The notes under the pieces are model-generated. The model did no database searches, was not told where the DNA came from, and saw nothing but the letters and a program-made list of their open reading frames with translations. A program made the position numbers and the translations under genes. Source: Mallotus nudiflorus (taxonomy: Eukaryota > Streptophyta > Magnoliopsida > Malpighiales > Euphorbiaceae). Taken from it: 64,000 bases of DNA. The DNA is taken from contig CANTUR010000047.1 of NCBI GenBank assembly GCA_947683625.1, positions 5,580,001-5,644,000 of the forward strand. The letters run 5' to 3'. Of this stretch, positions 33,759 through 45,480 are shown one piece after another; within the stretch, counting starts at the first letter, position 1, and each line of letters begins with the position of its first letter.

Positions 33759-35708
33759 TGTAGATGGCAGGATTTAGCGCACGTCTAAGATTTTAGCAAC
33801 CACAACACTGTTTGAGCTCAGGGCTCTAGAGAACACACTAACCACTATCATAAAGACATATGAGGAGTTGCCACCCAAGGTAATAACTGGGACAAATTGA
33901 AAAGGTGGTACTCGATTCCCTAAAAGAAAGCTAGCACCACACCTAAGAGATTCTGGGTACAGAATACCAACTTCTTTTAGTCTTGTGTTCGTTTAGAATT
34001 ACTTTATGAATTACTATATTATCCTCTATTTACATGCAATTTCATATAAACCCTAATTCTAGCAATTAACTCCAAGGCAAACCAATCATGAAAATACAAG
34101 TAAATAATGCATCCAATAGAACATATAATCCCTAAGTTAGTCTAATATACATGGATATTAGTTAAATGAACTAAATCTACATGTTTTAATGCTAAGGTGA
34201 TCTTAAATCTACAAATTATGAAAAAAACTTAAATTTAAATGGGCTAAGTCTAATTAATTAAATTAAATTAGGTGGGCCTATATCTAATTTACTAAATGGG
34301 CCTAAGTTATCTATACCCTAAAAATCTAATTAATTATGAGCTTAAAATGCATTTTAATTAATTAAACGTAAAAACCTAAGTTTAAATGGATGAATTAGAA
34401 TCTAATATGAGCTTAAGGCCCAAAACACATAAAAATAAATAAACAAGCCCAAAAAACAAATAAAACATGTTAAAACAATTAAATAAAAGATCAAATAACT
34501 AATTAAATTAATTCCTTATAAAACCCTAATTTCCATTAACATGCAACCTAAATTAATCTACTTCCACCATTGATTTTAATTAATTACCCAATTAAGACCC
34601 TAATTTTACTAACCAATTAATTAACATAAACATGCAATCACACATAATTCCATTATTCCTACTATTGGGGTTATTACAATAATCTACAGAAAATAATAAT
34701 AATATAATAAATACAACCCCAAAAATACATAAATAAAATAAAATAATAATAATAAACCCTAAAAACTATATCTCTACAAGGTTTTATCCATGGCATCCCA
34801 TGGACCTCTTATGGATGTGATTCTCCAAGTATAATCATCATGTGTTTTCCTCCATAATCACCATAAAAAAGAATAAAAATTATGATTAGTGGATAAATTA
34901 TAACAATAATAAAATAAAATTAAAAATCAATGAAATTAAAAAAAAGAAATAAAATAAAATAAAATAATAAGAAGATGACGCTTATGTATGATTTTAATGG
35001 AGTGCTCCTCAGATTTTGTAAAATCACCATTCTTGATAGGTCTTCAAATATTGTCCTTCAAAAATCCTTCAAAGATCTTTATTTAAGCAAAAGAATTTGT
35101 AGAGAATAAGATGTTTTTCTCTTGTTTCTCCCCCTTTTTCTTTTTTCTTTCTTTCTTTCGTTCCTTCCTCTTCTCTTTTCTTTTTTTGCTTTTCTTTTTT
35201 TCTCTGTTTTTTGCCTCCCTTCTTTTTTCCTTTCGTCTGTCTCCTTTAGTTTCAGAGCCAAAACACTCCTTATATATGGATACATCTTTAAACTCTAGTT
35301 ATAAATTGATTCCTAAAAAACTTCTATTTCTTTAAAAATATTATCAAAATAATTTTAGGAGAATTTCATGCCAATTAGGACTCATTTTTTCTTGGAAAAT
35401 TTAAGAACCTGGGGTGGAAGAGGTCTAATTCTGATTGGAATTACATAATTTTGATCAAAATTAGTGTAATTCTGACCTTTTTTTAAATTTTAATTACGGA
35501 AAGGTCCTTAAAAGAATTTAAGTTTTGCAATTAGGTCCTTAAAAAGCATTACAATTTAGTCCATGAAAATATTAAATCCTTTCTTTAAAAAATGTAATCA
35601 GACCCTGAAGTTTCAAAGTTTAAGTATTGAAGACCTATTCATGACATTTTCATCATTGGAGTCTTTTTTCGCATCCATAACTCATCATCCCGAAATTGGG
35701 TGTCTACA
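33759..35708 (-). repeat. 3' LTR of element B
   Basis: TGTAGATGGCAGG to GTGTCTACA, 1950 bp, homologous to 52292-54316. A CT-rich tract (about 35100-35250) gives a spurious Lys/Arg-rich frame on the other strand. AATTCTGATTGGAATT-like words are at about 35428-35480. PBS-like core at 33864-33873. Confidence 0.92.
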
Positions 35709-35722
35709 ATTACCCCCCTTTG
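35709..35722 (-). promoter_or_regulatory. Polypurine tract of element B
   Basis: AAAGGGGGGTAAT on the - strand, directly before the 3' LTR end TGTAGACACC. Confidence 0.9.
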
Positions 35723-35748
35723 TCGCTGTTTGCTTGACAAATTACAGC
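35719..35748. other. Overlapping inverted repeats beside the PPT (element B)
   Basis: TTTGTC (35719-35724) pairs with GACAAA (35736-35741); GCTGT (35725-35729) pairs with ACAGC (35744-35748). They interlock like a pseudoknot or two alternative hairpins. Confidence 0.5.
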
Positions 35749-35828
35749 AAAACAAACTAGCACCCAATTTCTTAATTGAAAGTTAGGATACTTACAAGTG
35801 CTTCATGATGCTTTTGCTTATGAACTTG

Positions 35829-36770
35829 CTATACTCGGACGTACAACATTGATTTGAAATGATATATCATACTCGGTCGTATGATATTGACTATACTCAG
35901 TCGTATAATCTTGGGTGAAAGGGATTCATTACACTCAGTCGTACAATGTCGACTATACTCGGACGTATAGTCTGAATTGAAAAGGAACATCACACTTGGT
36001 CATATGATGCTGAAAATGCATTGTACTCAGTCATACAATGCTAACTACACTCTGACTTATAGTCTATATTGAAAATACATTGTACTCGGTCGTACAATTC
36101 TGACTACACTCGATTGTATAGTTTTTTTTTTGAAAAGAAACATTACACTCAGTCATATGATGTCGATTATACTCGGTTGTATAATCTTGATTGAAAATAC
36201 ATTCGGTCATACAATGCCGACTACACTCGATCGTATAGTTTATTTTGAAAAGAAGCATCACACTCGGTCATATGATGCCAATTATACTCGGTTGTATAAT
36301 CTTAATTAAAAATACATTGTACTTGGTCGTACAATGTCAACTACACTTAATCGTATAATCTAATTGAAAAGAAACATCACACTCAGTCATATGATGCTGA
36401 TTATACTCAGTCATATAATCTTGATTGAGGATACATTGTACTCGGTCGTACAATGCCGACTACACTCAATCGTATAGTCTATTTTGAAAAGAAACATTAC
36501 ACTCGGTCGTATGATGTTGATTATACTCGGTTGTATAATCTTAATTAAAAATACATTGTACTCAGTCATACAATGCCGATTACACTCAGTTATATAGTCT
36601 AAATTGAAAAGAAACAACACACTTGGTCATATGATGCCGATTATAATCGATCATATAATCTTGAGGAAAATACATTGTACTTGGTCATATAATGCCAAGT
36701 ACACTCGGATGTGTAGTCTAAATCGAAAATACATTATACTTGATGATACAATGTTGACTATATTTCTGAT
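35829..36770. repeat. Hairpin array, about 120 bp period of four 30 bp units (element B)
   Basis: Every 30 bp or so there is a short inverted repeat with a nearly fixed loop TCGGTC and changing arms: ATATCATAC/GTATGATAT (35864-35887), GACTATAC/GTATAGTC with loop TCGGAC (35951-35972), CATTGTAC/GTACAATG (36434-36455), GATTATAC/GTATAATC with loop TCGGTT (36519-36540). The higher-order period, seen from the gaaaagaaacatYacac phrase at about 36250, 36370, 36489 and 36609, is 120 bp. It lies in the 3' UTR of gag-pol and upstream of antisense gene 1. Confidence 0.9.
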
Positions 36771-37053
36771 AAATTTAATAATTCATTGGATTATTAAATT
36801 AGGAGACATTGCATTTTAGGATTAAATTGCAAGGAAAAGAATGGACTTAAATGCAAACCAAAAGCTAAAGGACCAAAGTGGATATTTTCCCCTTTAATAT
36901 ACACACTTTTCCCTTTTACCCATTCATTCTCTCTTCTTCCTATCCTTCTTCATTTTTCTTTTTCTCTTGTTTTTCATTTTCTCTTAATTTTCAACTTTTT
37001 TTCCTTTCAATTATTCTTTCATCTAAAGTCCAATTTTGAATCTGTCGGATCTT
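36771..37053 (+). other. Region upstream of antisense gene 1 (B)
   Basis: After the array, a conserved block (rich in taaattgcaaggaaaagaat and gaccaaagtggatattttcc) and a pyrimidine-rich leader precede the ATG. C has the same (58400-58684), A a related one (21740-22001). Likely promoter and 5' UTR of the antisense gene; ttaatatacacac at about 36893 is a weak TATA candidate. Confidence 0.4.
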
Positions 37054-39667
37054 ATGGTTCACCCACAACGCAGACTATGTGGGAGCAATTCCTAACAATC
37101 AGATCCTATCACTTCACATTTTCATTTTCCTCAAAATGATTTAGGACTCCATGAAGGTGAAAATGTGTTTCCTTTGACATATTTACACCTTCATAGATAT
37201 TCTTAAGTTGGAGATGAGGTAAATTTCCTGCCCGTGTCTTCAATTTTGCAATAAACATATTTATTTTAGTATATAAAATTAATAAGTTCATGCATGAAAT
37301 TATAGAATATTTGGTAGACTAATTAGATATAATTTATGAAAAATTGACAATTCAGAACCTAAAATTTCAAAAATATGTTCAAATTTACTGAATTTCTCAT
37401 CGAGATTTTGAATTCCATATTGGAATTCTTGGATATCCAATCAGATTTCTTAGATTTTCAATCAAAAATCTAGAAATCCGATCAAAATTTTAGATTTTCG
37501 ATCAGAAATCCAAAAATCCAATCGAAATTTTGGTTTTCCAATCGAAAATTTAGTTTTCCTATTAGATTTTTGCTATTTTTTAATGAAATAAAAATGACAA
37601 AAATAAAAAATTTGGGAAAGGAAAAAGTAATCTTGTAATTTTCTAAATTATTCAAAAACCACTGAAATTCTCGGGTTGCTTTCACTTGGCTTGAGAACTA
37701 TTCCATGACTTGTCTGGAGAGGTAGTATAGCATATATGTTCATATGGCTTTCAATGTTTCATTGCTGCTTTACCGAATGCTTGAGGTAAGTCAGACCACT
37801 ACTCACTTTTTGCTCTTATCGAGAGGTGGATGGACACCACTCATACTTTTCACACACGAGTGGGTGACCTGACTATTTCCTTGATGAGCTTCTCTACTAT
37901 TACTGGGATTGCATTCAAAGGTTCCCCAGTCCCTTTTGATATCCATTACTGCACTCTTTTAGAGGATGCTAGGAGTTGCTATGTTCACAACTTGCTCAGG
38001 TTTGTTCCGACATGGAAGAATCAGAAGAACGTGCTTCTTTCTTCTCTCATTCAAGGTTTCAGGAGATTGCCTACCACTACACCTTGCTAGATTCTTCAGA
38101 AGGCGAGATGCTTCTTGTTGATATTACTTGGCACTACTCTCTTTTGCGAGACTAGTCATGAGGTTAGCATCGCTCTTCTTGGTCTCCTTCAAGATCTTAC
38201 TATGGTCACTACTTTAGATTGGGGATCTACGACACTTGCTTATCTCTACTACAAATTGGATATTGTTTGCAGAGGCACTATGATGATGTGTGGTTTATGG
38301 CACGTCTTGCACGTATGTCTCCTATCATTTTCAACTTTGCTCATTTTCACATTTTCTTTTTTATTTCTTTTATTTCCTCTCTTTCATATTTGGGGCATTA
38401 AGTTTAAAGTGATCAGAGGCTTCAACGCCATTAGCTTTGATATGAGTCTTCCCCTTATGCAAAGGTGGGGTTCCTCTCTTTGCTAGCATTACGCATGACT
38501 TGCAGACTTATCTAGATTAGCTGAACTCCTTAAAGTGGGACCTGGTAAGACAAATTTGATCTTTAGTATTTTATTAATTCAATAAACTTAAATAAATGAG
38601 TTTACATGTCAAATCATATTGGTTGTCTAGTGCTGAAGACATTTAGTGATATGATTTTATGATAGCAACTATGAGGCTTGAGACTATGAGAGTTCTATTC
38701 CCTAGTTATGGTTGCCAGATGTGGTATCTTGGTGAGTGTGTTTATCATTGGCATATGGGACCTTCCAAGAGGCATATTCCTTCTTCTATTTCCTCCTCAA
38801 TGCTACAGAGTAGCAGCATGACTGGTCCCAAGCTCATAGCAACTCTTGAGGGATATGAGGCTTCAACTTTGCTCGAGTATTCACATTATTATCATGAGTA
38901 CATTTGAGAGAATCTCCTACAGCAAGTTCCTACAGACCCAGCTGAGGTACGCTTTTTATCACTACTTTATTTCATCTCTTTCATCCCTTCATATGACATT
39001 CACTTCTTGCATAGATTGAAGGAGTCCCTGATATTGCTATGGAGGAGACTGAGGATGATACCGAGGAGACTGAGCAGGAGGTTGAGCCTGCTCATCATAG
39101 TGAGGCTGCTCATGGTGATACTTCTTTGAGTACTATTTTGGGCGATGTTCCCCCATTTGATAGGTCCATGTATTATTGGGCTCCCATGGTGCAGACTCCT
39201 ATTGAGCAGCATATGTACTTTGATGTAGCTCAGATTCCTAGTTTTTCTCCTCATAATGCTTCATATGTGAGCTTGATTTGCATTTCCAACCCTGCACAAA
39301 CTAGCACTTGTCACTGAATTAGTAAACTTCATTTTATAGGTACCTAGGACACAGGCAGAGTATCTGTATAGTCTTGCCTCTTTCCAGAGATTATTTACTA
39401 TATAGATTACAAATACTTGGAGGGATAGTATTTACAGCAAATATGCAAATGTATGCATGTTATGTATGATATGCATGATTTTGACTATTCTAGATGCAAC
39501 AGAGTTATGTCGGGGATCTAGAGCATAAGAATGAGAGGCTTTGATGACAGCTTGCTGGTCTTTATTTTGATAGTCACAATGTTGGGACTTCTATGCCTCC
39601 ATATCAGAGTGATGATCCATCTAGAGGATGGAGCCCTTAGCTAGATACTAGAGCTTAGGATGATTGA
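37054..39667 (+). pseudogene. Antisense gene 1 of element B: plant-mobile-domain-like, about 7 exons
   Basis: Same gene as in A. Inferred exons: 37054-37218, about 37675-38312, 38388-38544, 38608-38946, 39015-39266, 39340-about 39423 and 39503-39667. Exon 2 holds WMDTTHTFHTRVGDLTISLM, TWKNQKNVLLSSLI, LILLGTTLFCETSHEVSIAL and STTLAYLYYKLDIV, the PMD-like core; exon 5 encodes an acidic segment (MEETEDDTEETEQEVEP). Donors at exons 1-5 are GT (GTAAAT, GTATGT, GTAAGA, GTACGC, GTGAGC). Acceptors of introns 2 and 3 are changed (CAT, ACAT where A has TAG, ACAG). A TGA at a former CGA/CAA site before GKSDHY and a TAG at the last Trp show decay. Confidence 0.65.
37390..37570 (+). repeat. AT-rich palindromic words in intron 1 (B)
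   Basis: Repeated atccaatcagatttct / agattttcgatcagaaatcc words, about 20-30 bp each. The same words recur between the two antisense genes (39779-39880), in C (59030-59200 and 61460-61600), and in weaker form in the LTRs of B and C. Confidence 0.75.
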
Positions 39668-40068
39668 TTTTCTTTAGGACTTGTGTTAGCATGACTGTAC
39701 TTTAGATGCTTCATATTGTTTCCTTTTATGAATGAATTTTAGACTTTTATATTGGACCAAGCCCTCCCTTTCTTTTCATTGGAAATCTAATCGGCATCCT
39801 AGATTTTCGATCAAAAATCTAGAATTTTGATCGAATTTCCATATTTTCGATTAGATTTCTAGAATTCCAATCGGAAATTTGGCTCTATTCTATGTATTTT
39901 CCTACTTTGACGCAAGTGTGGTCCAAAACAACTGAAATAAATCCTAATCTTGTCTGTCTTCTGAAAACACAACTGGGAAAATCCTAATCCCATCAACATA
40001 ATCTTTTGAGGCTATTTAAGAGTCACAAATGAGACTATTGTGCATCCTTCTCTTTATTTCTCTTTATC
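39668..40068 (+). other. Spacer between the antisense genes (B)
   Basis: No frame. It contains the gattttcgatcaaaaatctag repeats (39779-39880) and, about 50 bases before the gene 2 start, gaggctatttaagagtc (about 40008), a TATA-like word at a position shared with A and C. Confidence 0.5.
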
Positions 40069-41303
40069 ATAACACAAGCTACTCTTAGTTTGATGAAGAA
40101 ATTTCTCAAGACCATAAATGGAGATGATTGGAACATAGTGCTACCTTTCCATCCCAAATCCCTGAAGTCCCTTCAACACCTGAAAATAGACAACAATTTC
40201 TTATGTGTTGTTGCTACATTCTAGGATGTTAAGGATCATGTATTTAGATTCAATGGACAAGAGTTATGTCCATTAATTGAGGAATTTGCTGCTATTCTTG
40301 GATGTTCATTAAATTCAACCGCTACAATTGCTCTCCCTAATCTTGTAATGTAATTTCCTAGTAGACTAATAGCATTTTTGGATATGCCCCTAGATGTCAT
40401 ATGCATGCATGCACACAATTGGTACTATTAGTCTTCCTTTTCTGATTACTTCTTACGAAGCTAGAGACAAGAATAATGTTGCTTGGATCAAAACTATCAC
40501 CTTTTGCTTGTATGCTCAGTTTCTGCTAGTGCCTTCTCATGGAGATGTTGATGTAAGAATTATCAATATCTTAAAACAAGTAGAAACTGGAGCTAATCCT
40601 ATGCCTATCATCCTTGCTAAAACTATCATTGGGTTAGATAATTTCAAGGTTCAGAATTGGCTCTCAGGCAGTTTACTTCTCCTTCAGGCATGTAACCACC
40701 CTTTTTTTTGTCTAAGCTGCCCTCTCATGTTTTCAACTTAGCATTTTTTTTCTTTTTTTTAATATTTAGTTATAAGAGAAGTTGAGTCTACTTAATGCTC
40801 CCCCTAATGCCTTGGTTTATCAACCTTATCATTTATAGTCTCATCCTTTGAAGATAAGGGACAAGCACACTATAAATCAATGGATTGATTGGATGAAAGG
40901 CCTTGCTGATACTGAGATTACTTGGATTTGTCCTTGGTGGAGATTGAAATCCATGACCATCAACCTATATGACTACTGTGTCCATATTCTTGGGTTGCAC
41001 TTTTTAACCTTTCTTTCTCCTTCACGCCTTTACCGCTAATATTGTCACCCCCAACTCATTGTGGTTATTACAACTAACTTTGAAAGCTTCCCTATAAGAC
41101 AAGACTTTTTAGACAAAGTGGAGTACTTATGGCCATGTAAAGCTTTAGAGCGGAATATGCACCTGAATGCTAACATGACTACTAACGATGACTACAAAGC
41201 TTGGGTTGTCATCCAATCTACAGAACCACCAGAATTTACTAACTAAAAAAGGACTCAAGTATTATTAGATGAGTCACAAAAGAAAAAATAAAAATGAAAA
41301 TAG
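40069..41303 (+). pseudogene. Antisense gene 2 of element B: DUF7745-like, 2 exons
   Basis: The start codon seen in A and C is ATA here (40069-40071). Then MKKFLKTINGDDWN, RFNGQELCPLIEEFAAILG, and a long open stretch (40394-40741) with ARDKNNVAWIKTITFCLYAQ, MPIILAKTIIGLDNFKVQNW and LLLLQ. The donor is GCATGT where A and C have GTATGK. Exon 2 has DKHTINQWIDWMKGLADTEI, TWICPWWRLKSM and FPIRQDFLDKVEYLWPCKAL. Few stops, so this is the best preserved of the three copies. It resembles DUF7745 proteins; function unknown. Confidence 0.65.
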
Positions 41304-41696
41304 TGGTCTCATAAGTCTGATTTCTTATGTTTTATTTTTCCTTCAAGTCTTCATGCTTTGTAATAAAGATAAAATATGTAATATTTGATAGAAATATCAT
41401 TTTAATTTATTTCATTAATTAGGGCAAAAATGAGTACATTTAATAAATCATATGACATAACTCCTGTTATCAACTAGTCCTTTTGGATTTTCTAACTAAA
41501 CATTTTTCCTCACTTTTATTTCCTTAATTTCTGCCTGATCAGCCCTTTGTGAGTTTTCTTATCAATAGGATCATTTCTTTTATTTTGTTCCCTAATTTTT
41601 GCCTACCAGCCCTTTGTGGATTTTCTGAACAGTGGGAATGTCCTAACTTTTGCCTGACTAGCCTTTTCAGGTTTTCTAGCCAGCGAACTTTTTTTT
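41304..41696. repeat. Convergent gene-end zone with tandem words (element B)
   Basis: Same build as 26332-26767: attagggcaaaaatgagtac block, then repeated ttgcctgaccagccctttgtg plus gttttct words at about 41530, 41600 and 41655. Lies between two converging genes. Confidence 0.65.
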
Positions 41697-42670
41697 TTAA
41701 AGGTAGTATTTCTTAAGATGATCCAGATTGATTGGCTTAGTGAACTCATTCCTTTCTAGATCAGTTATCTTTGCAACTCCTTTAGGTAGGATTATCTTGA
41801 CTAAATATGGTCCTTCCCAATTTGGTCTGAATTTTCCTCTCGGATCAAACACCATTGCCCTTGTCTGCTTTAATACCATATCTCCAGTTTTTATCTTTCC
41901 CGGCTTAACCCTTTTATTGAAAGCTCTCGCTATTCTCTTTTGATAAATCTGAGTGTGAAATAGAGCATTCATCCTTTTTTCATCTAGAGAAATGAGGTGA
42001 TCAAATCTCTTTTGTATCCATTCACTCTCAAGAATCTTTACTTCCATAATGACTCTCAAGGATTTAATTTCCGTCTCTATGGGCAAAACTGCTTCACAAC
42101 CATATACTAACGAGAACAGAGTTTGTCCCATAGCAATGCGTGTTGTAGTTATGTATCCCTATAAGGCAAAAAGGAGATATTCATACCAATCTTTATGCAT
42201 TTTCACCATCTTGGAGATAATCTTCTTCATATTCTTATTAGCTGCTTCAACTACGCCATTAACCTAAGGTCGATAAGCGAGGACTTATGATGTTCAATCT
42301 TGTATCTCTATAATAATTCAGTCATTTCTGCCTAGAACTGAACACCATTGTTTGTTACTACATAATGCGGGACCCTATATCTACAAATGAGATTATTCTT
42401 GATAAACCTTACCATCTGTCTAGCCTTCAAGGTCCCAAAGGACTTTACTTCTATCCATCTAGAGAAGTAGTCAATTGCAACTACTATATACTTGTGCCAG
42501 TTCGAAGCAGTTGGTTTTATTTCACCTATTATATATATTCCCCAGGCTACAAAAGGCTATGGAGATGTTAAACTGTTTAGCACTGTAGGGGAAAGATGAT
42601 TAAGGTTCTCGTGTACTTAACACTTATGACATTCTTTCACTACTTGGATACAGTCCCTTTCCATGCTCAT
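41697..42670 (-). pseudogene. Integrase of element B
   Basis: The C-terminal 144 codons are open (42131-41697): LFSLVYGCEAVLPIE, RVKPGKIKTGDMVLK, FDPRGKFRPNWEGPYLVK and a KKYYL end. The core (42132-42670) is readable across several stops and frameshifts, with the Cys/His finger at the 42640 end. Confidence 0.85.
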
Positions 42671-43642
42671 CTAGTAATACCCTCGCTGAATCATTTTCTT
42701 TACTAGAATCATCCTATTCATGTGAGATCCATAAACCCTTGCATGAATCTCTCTTATTTCCTGTTCTGCTTCATCCTTCTTGAGACATCTTAGCTGTGTT
42801 CCATTCGGCATCCTTCTGTATAATATCCCATTATGACTTGCATAATGGTGTGCAAGAACATGAAGAGCATATCTTTCTTTAGAAGTTGCTTCATTTGGGT
42901 ATTTCCTTTCCTCAATAAATCTCTGGATGTCATAAAACCATGGCTTTTCTTTTGGCCCTATCTGGATATTCCTGATTTGTTCCTCACCATAACACAAAGC
43001 TTTCATTTTCATTATCACTAAAGGCTTCATCATTGATCCCATCAGTTTATCCCACATTGAAGAAAGTGTTACCAAGGCATCTGCCATTTGATTCTCATCT
43101 CTTGCTAAATGCATGAAGAGACATTTAGTGAAATTCCTCATTAGCTTTTTCAAATAGCAAATGTAAGGTTTCAACCTCTCTTCTTTCACTTCCCACTCCT
43201 CATTAGCCTGACTAATGACTAATAGGGAATCTCCATAAACTAGTAGGTCCTTAGCTCTAACTGCTAACGCTGCTTCCATACCGTAGATATATGCCTCATA
43301 CTCATCTATGTTGTTTGTAACCTTGAAGTCTAATTTCTTGGCCATTGGGATGGTTTCTCCTCATGGTGTAAAAAGAATTACTCCTAGCCCTGCTCTATAA
43401 TTATTCATAGCTCCATCAAAATAAAGCTTCCATTCATGTTGTTTTATTGCTACTAAGTTCTTATTTGGAAACTCTAGATTCCACTGCTCATTTCCTTCAA
43501 CTACATTATAGGCCAGAAATTCAGCTACGGCTCTTCCTTTGATGACCTTAGTAGTGACGTACTTTATATCAAACTCAGTTAAAAGTACCAACCATCGAGA
43601 TATCTTTCTAATTAAAGCTGGTGCTTGAAACAAGTACCTCAA
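42671..43642 (-). pseudogene. Second RNase H (aRNH-type) and linker of element B
   Basis: Two open pieces. The first (43642-43361) ends with EWKLYFDGAMNNYRAGLGVI, the first Asp. The second (43345-42671) has NIDEYEAYIYGMEAALAV (Glu), LLVYGDSLLVISQANEEW (Asp) and HLARDENQMADALVTLSS (last Asp), a full set of RNase H acids. After it a linker and IREIHARVYGSHMNR lead into the integrase zinc finger. This is the clearest evidence for Tat lineage in the window. Confidence 0.85.
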
Positions 43643-44062
43643 AGGATCTATTTTTTAGATAGCTTGTACTTTGTAAGACTGGAAATAATGCCTTAATTTC
43701 TTTGTAGCCCATATCATTCTCAAACATGTCTTCTCCACCAAATTGTATTTTTTTTTATATGGTAGGAACTTTTTACTGAGATAATACACTGTGTACTGCA
43801 CCCCTTCTGGTCCTTCTTGTGCCAGCATTGCCCCCATTGCCTTTTCTTCTAAAGCCAAATACAAGATTAAAGGTTTATCTTGCCTCAGTGGTCTTAACAT
43901 AAGCGGGTTAGTAAGGTATTCCTTAATCTTATCAAAGGCTTTTTAACATTCTTCATTCCATTCCACTAGCTGATTATTCCTCAAGAGCTTGAAGATCGTA
44001 TCATAGACTATAGTAAGTCTCATAATAAACCTATTGATGTACTGTAGTTTTCCAATAAAACC
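43643..44062 (-). pseudogene. RT connection and first RNase H of element B
   Basis: Open from 43900 to 43655: LRQDKPLILYLALEEKAMGA, MLAQEGPEGVQYTVYYLS and KTCLRMIWATKKLRHY. Upstream to 44062 it is joined to RT across stops. Confidence 0.85.
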
Positions 44063-44830
44063 TCATACTTCCTTCTCTGTCCTTGGTGTTGGCATCTCCT
44101 GGATGGCTTTTATCTTGTCTGGATTGACTTCTATTCCTCTATTACTGACTATGTGCCCTAATAACTTTCCAGAAGTTACTCCAAAGATGCATTTCTTCAG
44201 ATTAAGCCTTAGGTTATATCTTTCTATTCTTGCTAGGAACTTATCCAAAGCCTCAAAGTGTCCCTCTCTTATTTCTGACTTAACCATCATATTGTCGACA
44301 TACACTTCCACTTCCTTATGCATTATATCATGACATAAGGTAGTGGCTGCTCTTTGATAAGTTGCTCTTACATTCTTCAACCCGAAGGGCATCACCTTGT
44401 AGCAATACGTCCCCCACTCCGTGATAAAAGCAGTTTTAATCTTGTCCATAACTGCCATCATTATCTGCTTATAACCTAAGAACCCATCCATGAAGGAGTA
44501 CATTGCACTAGATGCTGCAGTATCGACAATCACATCAATATGGGGTAAAGGAAAGTCATTTTTGGACATACCTTATTCAGATCTCTGAAGTCTATGCACA
44601 TTTAGACTTTTCTATCTTTCTTGGGAACTGGTACTATGTTTGCCAACCATTGAGGGTATTCCACTACTTCTAAGAAGTTAGCCTAGATTTGCTTGGTGAT
44701 TTCCTCCCTTATCTTTTCTATCCACTCTAGCCTTAACCTACCAAGTTTTTGCTTAACAGGTTTAGCTTCTGGATATATTGAAATGTGATGCTCTGTGATT
44801 TCTCTATCTAACCCTAGAATATCCTCATAG
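44063..44830 (-). pseudogene. Reverse transcriptase of element B
   Basis: Open 44569-44063: DFPLPHIDVIVDTAA, SFMDGFLGYKQIM, TYCYKVMPFGLKN, and VYVDNMMVKS at the active site (complement of 44291-44302), where the second Asp of YVDD is Asn. That G-to-A change would kill polymerase activity. The fingers region lies at 44570-44830 with stops. Confidence 0.88.
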
Positions 44831-45480
44831 GACCAAGCAAATACTACCTTTCTTTTTGTTCATATTCTCTTAAATTTTTCTCTCTCTTTAGAAGCTAAAT
44901 CATATGATATAGAAATGTGTTTTGGTTGTTCATTTGTGCCCATGTCAATGAATCTAATTGAATAGAATTAATGTCAAACATGCATGAACGATCATTATTA
45001 AAATGCACAAAACCATTAGAATCAACATCACATAAGTAAGTCAAACCAAAATTCATATCATTGACCATAGGAAAAAAATAGTTTTCATCCTCAAACAAAT
45101 CAGACATTATTGCATCAATTTCTTTATAAAAAACATCACTAAAACTATTATTAATAATGCTAGCTAAATCCTATGGTGGCTCTTCATTAGGTGGTAGACA
45201 AAGTAATTCTTCAATGTCCTCAGCTTTCATCTTTTCAGCAACTTCCTTCATCACCTTATCTTTGTTGTCTTGTACCAGCCTCTCAATTATCTACTTTTTA
45301 AAGATCTCGAACCTAAGGATATCCACACCAACTACTTGAACAAGCTCCTTTTCACCCAGATAGAACTTCTCCTTCTTTTGTTTGACAAAGTTGTCCTTCA
45401 GAGGTCCCTCATTCCTTAGAAGGTTATTCTCATTGAAAACCTTCTTCTTGCCATTTTACTGCCAAATCTAACTCCAGTAT
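44831..45480 (-). pseudogene. Protease-RT spacer of element B, conserved with A
   Basis: Open 45107-44895: MSDLFEDENYFFPMVNDMNF and RSCMFDINSIQLDS. Related to 29930-30223 in A. No domain recognised. Confidence 0.55.

Noticed and set aside
35079..35285. Lys/Arg/Glu-rich open frame in the B LTR
   Set aside because: Comes from a CT-rich tract in the LTR; not kept as a frame in the other B LTR.
36064..36620. Antisense open frames rich in repeated ECSRHCMTEYN-like peptide
   Set aside because: They are the reverse translation of the hairpin array; repeats with a period divisible by three stay open by chance.
35829..36770. CRISPR-like regular repeats
   Set aside because: Units are adjacent hairpins without unique spacers, and the setting is a plant retrotransposon.
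37219..37674. Open frame 37482-37685 on the - strand as a gene
   Set aside because: It is the palindromic word cluster of intron 1 and has no similarity to gag-pol.
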